DNA from: Dyadobacter frigoris
GTDB taxonomy: Bacteria; Bacteroidota; Bacteroidia; Cytophagales; Spirosomataceae
Reading direction: 5' to 3'
Assembly (NCBI RefSeq): GCF_005280585.1
Contig: NZ_SZVO01000008.1
Coordinates: 186,001-250,000, forward strand
DNA: 64,000 nucleotides
Part shown: one piece after another, positions 1-9,374 of the stretch
Layout of the letters: each line of letters begins with the position of its first letter
Numbering within the stretch: position 1 is the first letter of the stretch
Notes under the pieces: generated by a model
Database searches by the model: none
Told to the model about the DNA's origin: nothing
The model's input: only the letters and a program-made list of their open reading frames with translations
Program-made: the position numbers and the translations under genes

Positions 1-48
1 CAACAAATAAATGGTTCAATAAGTACCACCAAAATTGTAAAGCAGTAA
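1..48 (+). CDS. C-terminal tail of a probable T9SS-secreted protein (partial)
   Basis: The first reading frame is open from base 1 to a TAA at 46-48 and encodes a 15-residue tail ending in STTKIVKQ. A short polar stretch ending in K-(I/V)-(I/V)-K-Q is the usual end of type A sorting domains that send Bacteroidota proteins through the type IX secretion system. A strong plus-strand terminator begins 45 bases after the stop, which supports a real gene ending here. The body of the gene lies outside the window, so its function cannot be given. The assignment rests on a very short peptide. Confidence 0.4.
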   Translation, partial: QQINGSISTTKIVKQ

Positions 49-92
49 AGACAGTGCCTAACCTAAGTTGAACTTTGAATTTTAATCAAATC

Positions 93-129
93 GGGGTGTG
101 TGGAATCTGTGATTCTGCATACCCCTTTT
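93..129 (+). terminator. Rho-independent terminator
   Basis: GGGGTGTG pairs with CATACCCC, and the stem continues inward through TGGAATC and GATTCTG with a few G-U pairs. That gives about 15 base pairs around a TGT loop, followed by a T-rich tract. It closes the transcription unit that enters from the left edge. Confidence 0.75.
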
Positions 130-179
130 GACTTTTTTAGCTGATAGAGATTGGCTTTTAGTGCTGACTGGTAGAAATT

Positions 180-1304
180 TTAATCTAAAAACAGATCACT
201 GGCAACGCGATCGGCAAATAATTTTCCTGCCTGGGTTAATAGAATAGTTCCGTTGTCAATAAATAACCAGCCTTTTTGTGCCATCATGGATATTTCGGCG
301 CGGTTTTGTAATTCAAACTGATTGTCGGATAATGTGTTAAGCGTTGAGATTTCGCATCCCCACTTCGTACGAAGTCCTGTCAGTAAATATTCATTTACCT
401 GATCAGCAGGAGAAAGAATTTCAATCGTCGAAGGGATTTTATCCTGCTCAATTGCTGCCAGATACTGAGTGTTGTTCGAAACATTGTATTCCCGGCTCAT
501 ACCATTATACGAATGAGCACTTGGCCCAACGCCGAGATAGTGATGTTGTTTCCAGTACGAACTGTTATGGCGACTGTATTTTCCGTTTCTCGCAAAATTT
601 GAAATTTCATATTGTTCGTAGCCGTTTAAAGCCAATCCGTCCATTAAAATCTCAAATTGTTGCGCAGCAAATTCTTCATCAATCGGTTTGATCTTTTTCT
701 TTTTCAACCAGCTTCCAAAAGCAGTTTGTGGTTCAATTGTGAGGCAATAAGCTGAAATATGTGCTACATCAAGTTCAAATGCTTTTTGAATATCAGATTG
801 AAGAATCGTATGATCAGGAGCCGGAATGGCATAAATCAGGTCAATAGAAATATTAGTAATGCCAACTTCCTGTGCAAGTTTTACGCAATTTCGGGCTTCA
901 TAAGAATCATGGATCCGGTTAAGATGTTTCAGGTGCGGCTCATGGAAAGACTGGATTCCTATGCTTAAACGGTTAATTCCGGCCTTGTAAAACTGAATAA
1001 GTTTTTCCCTGCTCAAATCATCCGGATTAGCTTCAAGTGTTATTTCTGCATCCGTATTTACCTGGAAGTGAGTGTGAATTGTATCCATCAAAAAAGAAAG
1101 TTCTTCTTCATCAAGCAAGGAAGGTGTTCCGCCACCAAAATAAATGGTTTCCAGTTCTTTCGATGGTAGATAATTTCTTCTTATAACAATCTCTCTTGCA
1201 ATGGCTTCCACAATCGCACGTTTATTTTTAGTATTGGTGCTGAAATGGAAATCACAATAGTGACAGGCTTGCCTGCAAAAGGGAATATGAACGTAGAGAT
1301 GCAA
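180..1304 (-). CDS. hemW: HemW-type radical SAM heme chaperone
   Basis: A 374-residue radical SAM protein. The N-terminus carries the 4Fe-4S motif CRQACHYC (C10, C14, C17) followed directly by DF, and a GGGTPS motif lies near residue 58. The coproporphyrinogen oxidase HemN has a further cysteine right after this motif; it is absent here, which favours the HemW branch (known in Lactococcus and E. coli as a heme-binding chaperone that delivers heme to membrane proteins). The length matches the family. The frame opens with TTG at 1304; an in-frame TAA lies two codons upstream and there is no ATG nearby, so TTG (or the adjacent ATT) must start it. Older annotations call this family oxygen-independent coproporphyrinogen III oxidase. 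Confidence 0.88.
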   Translation of the reverse strand: MHLYVHIPFCRQACHYCDFHFSTNTKNKRAIVEAIAREIVIRRNYLPSKELETIYFGGGTPSLLDEEELSFLMDTIHTHFQVNTDAEITLEANPDDLSREKLIQFYKAGINRLSIGIQSFHEPHLKHLNRIHDSYEARNCVKLAQEVGITNISIDLIYAIPAPDHTILQSDIQKAFELDVAHISAYCLTIEPQTAFGSWLKKKKIKPIDEEFAAQQFEILMDGLALNGYEQYEISNFARNGKYSRHNSSYWKQHHYLGVGPSAHSYNGMSREYNVSNNTQYLAAIEQDKIPSTIEILSPADQVNEYLLTGLRTKWGCEISTLNTLSDNQFELQNRAEISMMAQKGWLFIDNGTILLTQAGKLFADRVASDLFLD

Positions 1305-1307
1305 AAT

Positions 1308-1341
1308 TTAATGGTTAATTGTTAGTGGTTAATTGTTAAGG
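1308..1341. repeat. Degenerate GGTTAAT repeat, copy 1
   Basis: TGGTTAATTGTTA occurs twice in tandem just upstream of hemW. A second tract of the same unit in the opposite orientation lies at 1511-1548, so the pair brackets an unrelated spacer of about 170 bases. Confidence 0.6.
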
Positions 1342-1510
1342 TAGGCTCATTTACAATTTTTATCCACAATGAATTAGTTACGGTTTCAAATAAACAGGAG
1401 AAAAAGATTTGGAGTTTCATTTTGTGATAATCAAGCCGAAAAAACTAGCCCAAGAAACTACCCAAAAAGCAAATAGATAGAACAAGTCGAAAAATCCCAA
1501 ACCGCCAGCA

Positions 1511-1548
1511 TTAACCCTTAACCCTTAACCATTAACCATTAACAATTA
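1511..1548. repeat. TTAACC(C/A) heptamer repeat, copy 2
   Basis: Four consecutive heptamers TTAACCC, TTAACCC, TTAACCA, TTAACCA are followed by TTAACAATTA. The tract runs into the stop codon of the TonB receptor gene on the minus strand and is inverted relative to the tract at 1308-1341. Confidence 0.65.
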
Positions 1549-3609
1549 TCTCTTCTTCCATTCCCATCCAACTTTTACGCCAGCCCAAAGATTGTTTTTT
1601 GGAGCACTGTTGTAGTAGCGGCTTCCGAATGCGTTTAAGTCATAACCAAGGCTGTAAATAGCGGCATTAACTTTTTCAGCAGAGGCAGAAAGTTCGCTGT
1701 AAAAATGATTTCCCCAGCTTTTTTTCCAGGCAGCGCGGGCTGTGAATTGGTTGTAAGGCGTATTTTTTACAGTGTTCGCATCATTCAGATAAAGTGAGCT
1801 GCCGTGCTGATACGTGGCGTAAAATGAAAATCCGTATTTGAACTTTGCATCGAGACCAGTAGTTTGAATAAGTCTTGGAATTCCGGGAATCAGTTTTCCG
1901 CTAAGGTTGACATCACCCGACTGGTAGTTGTCGTAGGTATATTTGGTGTAGGTTCCTGAATCCCAGATTCTTAATGAAACAGGTGATTTTGGATTGGTTA
2001 TGAGGTCATATCCAAGGTTCCATTCCAAACCAATTTGTTTTGTTTTTCCCGCATTGATAAAATATTCTGAACCCGCTTCGTTTGTTCTTCTGACAATGGT
2101 TTGTTTCAAGCCAAAATGATAAACATTAACTTCCGCTGTAATCCTGTTACTGATTTTACGAATACCGATTTCAGTATTCATGCCACGTTCTGCTTCAAGA
2201 TCTCTGTGAAACCCACCAGCTGACGGACGAACTTCCTGCAAAGTAGGAGGGGAGAAACCGCTGCTGTATGAGGCAGTAACGGCCCAGGTTTTGGCAATGA
2301 TTTTGTTAAGGGCAAATCGCGGAACAAAAATCCCGTCAAAAGTCCTTTGTTCTTTACTATAAGGAAGTGCGAAGAAACGTTCGTATTTATATTTTGATGT
2401 ATTATAACTTACACCTGCTGTGACGGTTAAGTCCGAAAAAAGAACCGCTTCCAGTTGTGTAAAAGCAGTTAATGCACTTGTCCGAACATCTTCAACAGTT
2501 TGTTGTTTTCCTGGAATACCTGCAAGGTTGTCATAATTTCTTTGTGCGGATTTGCTGTATTGCCATTCAAAACCCGTCGTCCAGTTTGTCTTTACATTGC
2601 CAATTTGCGAAGTATTCTGCCAGATATTTCTTCCGCCCAAGCCTTGTTCATCGCGTTTTTCGTAATTGGAAATAAACGGGTTGGCAAAATCATTAGTCGT
2701 CAGATAAAGCGCTGTACTTTGTATCCAGTTATCGTTAAGAGCAATAGAATAATTGCCTCCCAAAAGAGCGAACTTGGTATAAATGGCAGCATGTTGCGCT
2801 TCACTTCCTGGCACTGTCTGAGAGGATTGGCGGGCAAGTTTTGGATCTGTTTTATATTGGGTCAGGGTAATTCCACCGGGAGTCTGGTACGTTAGATCCG
2901 AATACATACCAAGCAGAGAAAGTGTTCCTTTGCCAACTTTACTATTTGATGTAAAACGGATAGCATCACGTACCATTCCACTTTGCTTACGATAGCCGTC
3001 CTGTTCCTGATGACCATATTGAACAGAAATATCGCCTACCTGCAAGGTAGTACTTCTGCTTTGAAACCCATATTTTCCATAGCCAACACTTTGTTCAACC
3101 CGGTTCATGCCAGGATTGTCGGTACGGCTTTGCATTAAAACAACGCCACCCGTTCCGGCGCCATAGAGGCTGCTGCCGGGCCCTTTGATCACTTCCATAC
3201 TTTGAACCGCTCCAAAATCCAGCGAATTCAACGGTGTATTTCCACCCGCATCTGTGAAAGGTATGCCATTCCAGTAAAATTTGACGTTACGTATGCCAAA
3301 TGGAGAGCGGATTAAACTTCCGCGGACGGAAAACCGATAACTTCCCGGCGATCTTTCTTCCATTCTGACACCCGGAATCGCATTAACTGCATTTGTCCAG
3401 GTAGTTGAAGAAAATCTTTCAATTGATTTTGCAGTAAGTAAACCTACCGTTGCAGTCGTTGAAAGTCGGTTGGTTTTTGATTCAAAAGCGTTGACTGTTA
3501 TTTCATCAAGTTGTTTTGCCGTAAGCGTGTCGTTTTGAATCGTCGTTTGGGCAAAACTTTGAAAAATTGGCAGGCAGGAAAAAAATGAAATTAATAAATA
3601 TCGTGACAT
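1546..3609 (-). CDS. TonB-dependent outer membrane receptor
   Basis: A 687-residue outer-membrane receptor. It has a signal peptide ending in FAQ near residue 21, a TonB-box-like segment (LDEITVNA), a plug domain (about residues 45-160, with NAIPGVRMEERSPG, SVRG and IKGPGSSLYGAGTGGVV), and a long beta-barrel rich in alternating aromatic residues. It lacks the N-terminal carboxypeptidase-like domain of SusC proteins and no SusD partner is adjacent, so a polysaccharide system is unlikely. The plug resembles FecA/BtuB-type siderophore or metal-chelate receptors. The substrate cannot be read from the sequence. Its neighbours (hemW, a lipoprotein) do not settle it, although a link to heme or iron would be in keeping. 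I saw no recognisable riboswitch in the 270-base leader. Confidence 0.9.
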   Translation of the reverse strand: MSRYLLISFFSCLPIFQSFAQTTIQNDTLTAKQLDEITVNAFESKTNRLSTTATVGLLTAKSIERFSSTTWTNAVNAIPGVRMEERSPGSYRFSVRGSLIRSPFGIRNVKFYWNGIPFTDAGGNTPLNSLDFGAVQSMEVIKGPGSSLYGAGTGGVVLMQSRTDNPGMNRVEQSVGYGKYGFQSRSTTLQVGDISVQYGHQEQDGYRKQSGMVRDAIRFTSNSKVGKGTLSLLGMYSDLTYQTPGGITLTQYKTDPKLARQSSQTVPGSEAQHAAIYTKFALLGGNYSIALNDNWIQSTALYLTTNDFANPFISNYEKRDEQGLGGRNIWQNTSQIGNVKTNWTTGFEWQYSKSAQRNYDNLAGIPGKQQTVEDVRTSALTAFTQLEAVLFSDLTVTAGVSYNTSKYKYERFFALPYSKEQRTFDGIFVPRFALNKIIAKTWAVTASYSSGFSPPTLQEVRPSAGGFHRDLEAERGMNTEIGIRKISNRITAEVNVYHFGLKQTIVRRTNEAGSEYFINAGKTKQIGLEWNLGYDLITNPKSPVSLRIWDSGTYTKYTYDNYQSGDVNLSGKLIPGIPRLIQTTGLDAKFKYGFSFYATYQHGSSLYLNDANTVKNTPYNQFTARAAWKKSWGNHFYSELSASAEKVNAAIYSLGYDLNAFGSRYYNSAPKNNLWAGVKVGWEWKKR

Positions 3610-3887
3610 AAGTTTTGGTTAGGAATGTAGAACAAAGCTCTCCATTAAAAGGGATACTAACAAGCAAGGATGTAGTAAGGAAAGGCATTTGTGACTAAAA
3701 TTATACTTTTCGTCTAAAACAGGTTCTACATGAATGAAGATGGTTTTCTTGGTTAAAATCGATTTTTATGAGTAGGTTTTTCCACAGCAAAGCTGATTTT
3801 GTATTAAATAAAAGACTGGTAGGATATTTTTAATCTGTCATCAGAATTACTACGCTAATTCAAATATTAATCTAAAACACAAAAAAA

Positions 3888-4346
3888 ATGAAAAAGATAA
3901 CCTGGATCGTGGCTTCAATGTTAACAATTGGAATGTTAACTTTTAGCAGTTGCTCTGAAAAAACAAAAAACTCTGCTGACGAAACTGCTGAGGCAGCAAA
4001 AAATGACGCAAAAGAAAACCTTGATGAGGCAAAAAGTGACATGAAGGATGCCGGCGATGATTTCAAATCTAAGTTTAAAGATGAAAAGGAATCCATGAAA
4101 ACGGACATCGATGGCGCTATCAGTAAAATCGATAACAAAATAGAAGAGGCTGATGCAAAAATGGATAAAGCGACTGCCAAAGAAAAAGACAAGTGGAAAG
4201 AACGCAAAATAGAACTGCAAAAAGAAAAAGAAGATTTGAAAGAATCTCTAAACAAAATGCAGGCTGAAACTGACGAGAAATGGGACAATTTCAAATCTGA
4301 AACGCGTACCAAAATGGATAAAATCAAAGCAGATTTGAAAGATTAA
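3888..4346 (+). CDS. Small coiled-coil lipoprotein
   Basis: A 152-residue lipoprotein. The signal peptide MKKITWIVASMLTIGMLTFSSC ends in a lipobox with Cys22. The mature part is almost entirely charged helix (E, K, D and A rich, no aromatic core) and should form a long amphipathic helix or coiled coil. This resembles the loose family of apolipoprotein-like or YtxH-like envelope-stress lipoproteins, but no specific function can be assigned. It is a single-gene unit: the receptor gene upstream is divergent and a bidirectional terminator follows. A TTTTG at 3797 and a TATTTTTA at 3825, 23 bases apart, could be its promoter. Confidence 0.75.
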   Translation: MKKITWIVASMLTIGMLTFSSCSEKTKNSADETAEAAKNDAKENLDEAKSDMKDAGDDFKSKFKDEKESMKTDIDGAISKIDNKIEEADAKMDKATAKEKDKWKERKIELQKEKEDLKESLNKMQAETDEKWDNFKSETRTKMDKIKADLKD

Positions 4347-4373
4347 TCAGCTTTAAAATATTATATTGAAAAA

Positions 4374-4405
4374 CAGTCGGCTCAAAATTTGAGCCGACTG
4401 TTTTT
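4374..4405. terminator. Bidirectional terminator
   Basis: CAGTCGGCTCAAA pairs perfectly with TTTGAGCCGACTG. T-runs flank it on both strands (TTTTT after the plus-strand arm, AAAAA before it). It sits between the convergent lipoprotein and ctlX genes and can serve both. Confidence 0.85.
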
Positions 4406-4428
4406 GGTTTTACGATAAACAAAATTTT

Positions 4429-5385
4429 CTATCGCAGCGGTAAATGAATTTCAGTCATCATACAACGGGCAGAACCGCCGCCATAACCTTCAATGATGGA
4501 CAAGTCAGTATGAATGATTTTTGCATAATCCAGTAAAATTTCATGCTGTTTTTCCGTTAATGCATCATAAGCCTGTGTAGACATCATCAAAAATTTATCG
4601 CCTTTCAGATTTCTTACCATCAGCATATTTCCGGCAAAATGCCTAACCTGGTCCAGAGAGATTTCGATAATGTACTTATTTGTGTCTTCAAGTATGGTTC
4701 TGACTTTCAGCCGCTCATCCGGGTTTTTAATCGCTTCCAGACAAACGATTGCAAAAATATCACCAACACACATGAGCACGTTTGTGTGGTAAATTGCTTT
4801 ATCATTTTCATCGGAAGCAGAAAAAGTGACAATTTCATATCCCAGTGCTTCCGCAAAAGCGTCCAGTACTTCCGGATGTGTTCTGGGTGAAAGGCAGGCG
4901 TAAGCAATTTTATAGCGACGATCCAAAACCATACTTCCGGTGCCTTCCAGAAATTTCCCTTCATTTTCGAAATGCGTAAGGTCAATAACTTCTTCAACCA
5001 GAAAGTCTTTTTTAAGTTCTTCAATAATATCGAGTCTGCGTTCTGCTCTGCGATTTTCAGCCATCATTGGATACAAAACCACTTTTCCACTTTGATGGAA
5101 AGAAATCCAGTTATTTGAGAAAACGGCATCAGGTCTGTAAACTTCGTCTGTATCATCGAAAATATGTAAATCCAGTCCGGTCAATGACAATTGCGAAATC
5201 ATCAGGTCAAATTCTTCCTGTGCCTTTTCGTGCGCGATTTCGTTCGTTTTTACGGCATATTCTTTTTGCTGAAACTCATTGCTTCCGGCAGTTTCGCTAT
5301 TAAAACCGAACTGAACCGGACGGATCATCATGATCCTGGCGGTAGATTGTGGTTGTGTGAAAATGGAAGTGGCTATCGGGCGCAT
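4429..5385 (-). CDS. ctlX: Citrulline-utilisation hydrolase, CtlX-type amidinotransferase fold
   Basis: A 318-residue member of the pentein (amidinotransferase/arginine deiminase) superfamily. It begins with an MIRPVQFGFNSETA segment typical of CtlX. Likely catalytic elements are E in LEGTGSMV, H in YHTN, and a C-terminal cysteine in GGGSARCMM (about Cys308). CtlX was described in Francisella as a citrulline ureidase. The gene follows an arginine-deiminase-like gene on the same strand with 71 bases between, so the pair may convert arginine to citrulline and then to ornithine; that coupling is inference. It could instead act on another guanidino or ureido compound. Confidence 0.8.
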   Translation of the reverse strand: MRPIATSIFTQPQSTARIMMIRPVQFGFNSETAGSNEFQQKEYAVKTNEIAHEKAQEEFDLMISQLSLTGLDLHIFDDTDEVYRPDAVFSNNWISFHQSGKVVLYPMMAENRRAERRLDIIEELKKDFLVEEVIDLTHFENEGKFLEGTGSMVLDRRYKIAYACLSPRTHPEVLDAFAEALGYEIVTFSASDENDKAIYHTNVLMCVGDIFAIVCLEAIKNPDERLKVRTILEDTNKYIIEISLDQVRHFAGNMLMVRNLKGDKFLMMSTQAYDALTEKQHEILLDYAKIIHTDLSIIEGYGGGSARCMMTEIHLPLR

Positions 5386-5456
5386 AGGAGTTAATGATTT
5401 AAGTAATTGAGAAGTATATGCAATTTACAACCTAAAAAGTCGGTTTACAATCGTTC

Positions 5457-6911
5457 TTAATCTCTTAATATGGGCATACTCATGCAATGCGATCCACCTC
5501 TTGCCCGCGACAATTCAGCAGATGGAAGTGTAATAAACGTATCCGTCAAAGTTTCCGGAAATAATTCTTCATTTTCGAATTTTTCAATCAGATCTTCTGC
5601 TTTAATAATCCTGAAACCCTTTTCCCGAAAAGCTTCCAGTGTTTTATCATTTCTGTCGTAACCGATCACAACGCCATTTTTTATTGCTAATAAATTACAT
5701 GAATCTGTCCATTGTTCACGCTCACCATACGGGAATTCATCATTTCCGGAATAAATAAACTGGACATCTTCTTCGCTTTTAAGATCTTTTTGACTGATAT
5801 CGGTCAACAAATCTTCCAGGTTTTCAATCTCAACCGGATTTTGTTCTTCACCTTTTATGAATTGGAAAATCTGAAATTCGGGATTCGAAACCTTGGGAGC
5901 GAAGAAATGCAAAACATCTTTCTTTTTCGCTTCGTCGCCAAGTCTGCCGATACTGCTTAGTAAAACCCAGACGTTATTTTTGACCTGTGTGAAAATGGTA
6001 TCGATGTGCATGTAATCCCGTTTTTTTGGAATTTTTATGATCGAGATCTTTTCTACCACATTTTTCTCAAACAATATTTTCATCACTTGCTGGGCAGCAT
6101 AAACGGAGGTACGCTCGCTGCAACCGATCAGCAAATGTCCTGGCGCGACCATCATCACATCGCCGCCTTCCAAAGTACAGCGTTGGTAATCACTTACTTT
6201 TTCATCATCAGGAAGCAAAAAATGCCGCTCATTTTCCGGGATTTCGATAATGTTGTCCTTAAAAGAGGCGAACATCGGATGGTGAAAGAAAATAAATTGT
6301 GCTAAAATGGATTCTCTCGTTCGTGCAGATTTCGCTGGTTTGTTTAGCAAAATGTGATCATTGATAACAATCCCGATGTCGCGCATGAAAATCAGATTGG
6401 GCAAAGGAGCAAACAACATCCGCTTATCAGAAAGCGAGCCGGAAATAAAGATTTTCGCCAGCTCGTTCGCGTCAAAAGTATTTAGTTCATTTTGTGTTTG
6501 ATACGAACAGCGTTCAATCCCGTAAATCGCTGCCGTTAACTTGATTCTGATGTTTGCATCAAGCAAAATCTCTGCCAAAAGCTTCTGAATGTCAACGACT
6601 TTGTCTGAATTAAAATAGTTTTCAGAGCCCGGAATATAAAAAGAGCGGGATTTGTCATCGTTTATTTCTTTTAATTTTCCTTTAATCTTTTCAGGGTCGA
6701 GGAAATATAAAAGCAGTTTTACGTAATAATCATATTCCTTTTTTCGCATCGTGTCCAGATGAACAATATCTTCGAAAAGCCAGTCCTGAGCCTTGGAAGG
6801 AACAACTTTGCCAAGTCCACGGTCCGGACTGTGGATTAATAGTCTTCTTAACGTACCCACTTCTGTGGAAACATGTATTTCGGATGAAAGGGATTTATAT
6901 GCTTTTACCAT
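5457..6911 (-). CDS. Arginine deiminase-like pentein hydrolase
   Basis: A 484-residue protein from the ATG at 6911. The frame extends to a TTG at 6938, but the ATG (MVKAYKSL) is the better start. It shows the guanidine-modifying hallmarks: RRLLIHSPDRGLGKV near the N-terminus, TLEGGDVM (Glu and Asp), MHIDTIFT (His-x-Asp), and a C-terminal RGGSHCMSMP with the nucleophilic cysteine (about Cys476). Classical arginine deiminases have about 410 residues; the excess lies mainly in a charged insertion around residues 75-190. It would hydrolyse arginine to citrulline and ammonia. Neither an ornithine carbamoyltransferase nor a carbamate kinase is adjacent, so this is not a standard ADI energy operon. 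It probably shares a transcript with ctlX. Confidence 0.8.
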   Translation of the reverse strand: MVKAYKSLSSEIHVSTEVGTLRRLLIHSPDRGLGKVVPSKAQDWLFEDIVHLDTMRKKEYDYYVKLLLYFLDPEKIKGKLKEINDDKSRSFYIPGSENYFNSDKVVDIQKLLAEILLDANIRIKLTAAIYGIERCSYQTQNELNTFDANELAKIFISGSLSDKRMLFAPLPNLIFMRDIGIVINDHILLNKPAKSARTRESILAQFIFFHHPMFASFKDNIIEIPENERHFLLPDDEKVSDYQRCTLEGGDVMMVAPGHLLIGCSERTSVYAAQQVMKILFEKNVVEKISIIKIPKKRDYMHIDTIFTQVKNNVWVLLSSIGRLGDEAKKKDVLHFFAPKVSNPEFQIFQFIKGEEQNPVEIENLEDLLTDISQKDLKSEEDVQFIYSGNDEFPYGEREQWTDSCNLLAIKNGVVIGYDRNDKTLEAFREKGFRIIKAEDLIEKFENEELFPETLTDTFITLPSAELSRARGGSHCMSMPILRD

Positions 6912-7121
6912 GATATCAAACTTAAACTCAGGCCGCAAAGTAACGCGGATAATTTACAATTGGGATATTTGTTGATTGCTTTGTCTACTTTTATAACAAA
7001 GTATGTTCAAAATATCCATATTTATGGAACATAGACGCCTTGAAAAAGGTTAATAAAGATGTATTATCATATTGTTTGTTTTGAACCGGGGTGGTTATTT
7101 TCATATACGACCAAAGCTTAC

Positions 7122-7129
7122 TACTTTTG
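7122..7129 (+). promoter_or_regulatory. -7 promoter element of the suf operon
   Basis: TACTTTTG matches the Bacteroidota -7 consensus TAnnTTTG and lies 44 bases before the sufC ATG. I see no convincing -33 TTG at the usual spacing. Confidence 0.45.
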
Positions 7130-7173
7130 CGGTAAATTTACCAAGAACTACATATACAAGTATAAATTTAGTT

Positions 7174-7938
7174 ATGCTCTCAATTAATGGATTACGCGCC
7201 TCGATAGAAGGTAAAGAAATATTAAAAGGCATCAATCTGGAAATTAAACCAGGTGAAGTTCATGCGATCATGGGGCCAAACGGATCAGGAAAAAGCACTT
7301 TGGCATCCGTTTTGGCAGGAAGAGAGGAATATGAAGTAACAGGAGGAACGGTTACTTTCGACGGAAAAGATTTATTAGAACTTGCAGCAGAACAAAGAGC
7401 AGCAGAAGGAATTTTCCTTGCTTTTCAGTATCCTGTTGAAATTCCAGGTGTTACTACTATAAATTTCCTGAAAACTGCGGTTAACGAAATTCGTAAATAT
7501 AACGGAGAAGAACCTTTGGATGCGGCACGTTTCCTTAAAATGGTACGTGAAAAAGCGAAATTGGTTAGCATGAACGATTCACTTTTGAAACGTGCTTTGA
7601 ATGAAGGTTTCTCTGGTGGAGAGAAAAAACGCAATGAAATATTCCAGATGGCGGTTCTTGAACCGAAACTGGCGATTTTGGATGAAACGGATTCAGGACT
7701 TGATATTGATGCCTTGCGTATCGTTGCAGAAGGAGTGAATTCACTTCGTTCTCCTGAGCGTTCTGCGATCGTTGTTACCCACTATCAGCGTCTTTTGGAT
7801 TATATCGTTCCTGATTTTGTACACGTACTTTACAAAGGAAGAATCGTTAAATCCGGTGGAAAAGAGCTTGCTTTTGAATTGGAAGAAAAAGGATATGACT
7901 GGATTAAAGCCGAAGTTGAGGCTCAGGAAGTAAACTAA
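7174..7938 (+). CDS. sufC: Fe-S cluster assembly ATPase SufC
   Basis: A 254-residue cytoplasmic ABC ATPase that forms the scaffold complex with SufB and SufD. It has Walker [10 protein letters not shown], the SufC-type signature [11 protein letters not shown] and Walker [13 protein letters not shown]. The open frame runs back to 7072, but the ATG at 7174 ([10 protein letters not shown]) gives the family's normal N-terminus and lies after the promoter element. It is the first gene of the operon here: sufB, which normally precedes sufC, is not in the window. Confidence 0.95.
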   Translation: MLSINGLRASIEGKEILKGINLEIKPGEVHAIMGPNGSGKSTLASVLAGREEYEVTGGTVTFDGKDLLELAAEQRAAEGIFLAFQYPVEIPGVTTINFLKTAVNEIRKYNGEEPLDAARFLKMVREKAKLVSMNDSLLKRALNEGFSGGEKKRNEIFQMAVLEPKLAILDETDSGLDIDALRIVAEGVNSLRSPERSAIVVTHYQRLLDYIVPDFVHVLYKGRIVKSGGKELAFELEEKGYDWIKAEVEAQEVN

Positions 7939-8023
7939 TAATCTGTCAGTTTTAATTTTCAGGTTATGGTTGGATTGACCAGCGGGTTGATCAAATAACA
8001 TCACTTTCAATACCAAAAACGGA

Positions 8024-9343
8024 ATGAGTACCGAAACAATAGATTTAAGAACGAAATTAATCACTGATTTTCACGCACGGGAATCCGTGATGAATGGTGA
8101 AGCAAAATCTGCTTTTCACCAGAAAAAACGTGCTGCCATTGTTCAGTTTGAGGAATTGGGTTTCCCAACGCCTAAAAACGAAGAATGGAAATACAGCAAT
8201 GTTCGTGACTTGATCAGTGCTTCCTATAACTTTAATACAAGCGACACGCTTTCGGCTGAGGATCTTATTGATCTGAAAATGCCGGAGCAGGCTGCCAATA
8301 TATTGTATTTTGTAAACGGTCATTACAATCCCGCACTTTCTACGGTGGTTTCTTCTACGGATCAGATCATTATAGATTCTTTACAAAATGCCTACAAAAA
8401 CAATCCGGATCTTGTCAATTCTTATTTTGATGAATTGGTGAAAAATGATACGGATGCATTTACTTCCCTAAATACTGCTTTTGCTCACGACGGAGTTTTT
8501 ATTTATGTGCCAAACAATCAGACTGTTGAGCATCCGGTAATTCTTCGTTTTGTTAGTGACGCACGTGTAGAAAATGTTGGAAGTCAGCCGCGTAATATCA
8601 TCGCTGTTGGAAAAAATGCGCATGTGAAAATTGCGGAAGCTTTCAGGACCATTGGTGACGAACGTTCTTTTACGAATGTTGTTACTGAAATTAATGTAGG
8701 TGAAGAGGCCGGTGTTGAATATTACAAAGTGCAGAATGAAAGTGAAAATGCTTATCATATCGGAACTACCCAGGTTCGTATGCTGGAGAAATCTCATTTT
8801 TACGCGGCTACGGTAACGTTGAACGGAAAGTTTACAAGAAACAATCTGAACATTGTTATTGATGGTGAACATTGTGAGGCGCATATGTACGGACTTTACT
8901 TCCCGGATGGATCACAGCATGTTGATAACCATACGGTTGCGGATCACTGTAAACCAAATTCTGAAAGTAACGAGTTATATAAAGGAATTTTGCGGGATAA
9001 GTCGAAAGGTGTTTTCAACGGGAAAATATTTGTTCGTCCTGATGCTCAGAAAACCAATGCATTTCAGTCTTGTAAAAATATCGTTTTGTCAACTGACGCG
9101 ACGATGTACACAAAACCTCAGCTTGAAATTTTTGCTGATGATGTGAAATGTTCACACGGGACTACAACCGGACAAATCGACGAGGAAGCATTATTTTACA
9201 TGCGTTCACGTGGAATTTCCAAGCCGGAAGCGATGTCACTTTTGATGTTTGCGTTCTGTGCAGATGTAGTTTCCCAGATCAAAATCGATTCAATTCGGGA
9301 ATATCTTGAAAATGTAATTGCAGAGAAACTTTCTAAGAACTAA
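8024..9343 (+). CDS. sufD: Fe-S cluster assembly protein SufD
   Basis: A 439-residue SufBD-family protein. The N-terminal segment contains LGFPTPKNEEWKYSNV, typical of SufD. The C-terminal beta-helix part includes DGEHCEAHMYGLYF and CSHGTTTGQIDEEALFYMRSRGIS, the conserved SufB/SufD core (the His of CSHG is widely conserved). It pairs with SufC and SufB in the scaffold. It lies 85 bases after sufC on the same strand and is followed by a terminator-like hairpin. Confidence 0.93.
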   Translation: MSTETIDLRTKLITDFHARESVMNGEAKSAFHQKKRAAIVQFEELGFPTPKNEEWKYSNVRDLISASYNFNTSDTLSAEDLIDLKMPEQAANILYFVNGHYNPALSTVVSSTDQIIIDSLQNAYKNNPDLVNSYFDELVKNDTDAFTSLNTAFAHDGVFIYVPNNQTVEHPVILRFVSDARVENVGSQPRNIIAVGKNAHVKIAEAFRTIGDERSFTNVVTEINVGEEAGVEYYKVQNESENAYHIGTTQVRMLEKSHFYAATVTLNGKFTRNNLNIVIDGEHCEAHMYGLYFPDGSQHVDNHTVADHCKPNSESNELYKGILRDKSKGVFNGKIFVRPDAQKTNAFQSCKNIVLSTDATMYTKPQLEIFADDVKCSHGTTTGQIDEEALFYMRSRGISKPEAMSLLMFAFCADVVSQIKIDSIREYLENVIAEKLSKN

Positions 9344-9374
9344 TTCTCGTTCTGTTTTTACAAATACTTATTAT

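Noticed and set aside
2500..2895. Plus-strand open frame of 131 codons inside the TonB receptor gene
   Set aside because: No recognisable domain, and the receptor frame on the other strand has a clear family match over its whole length.
3610..3887. Cobalamin or other riboswitch in the leader of the TonB receptor
   Set aside because: No conserved riboswitch core could be seen; the region is AT-rich with no long stem.
3872..4327. Long open frame on the minus strand opposite the lipoprotein gene
   Set aside because: It is a shadow of the lysine-, glutamate- and aspartate-rich lipoprotein; its composition (runs of S, F, L, A) is what the complement of such codons gives.
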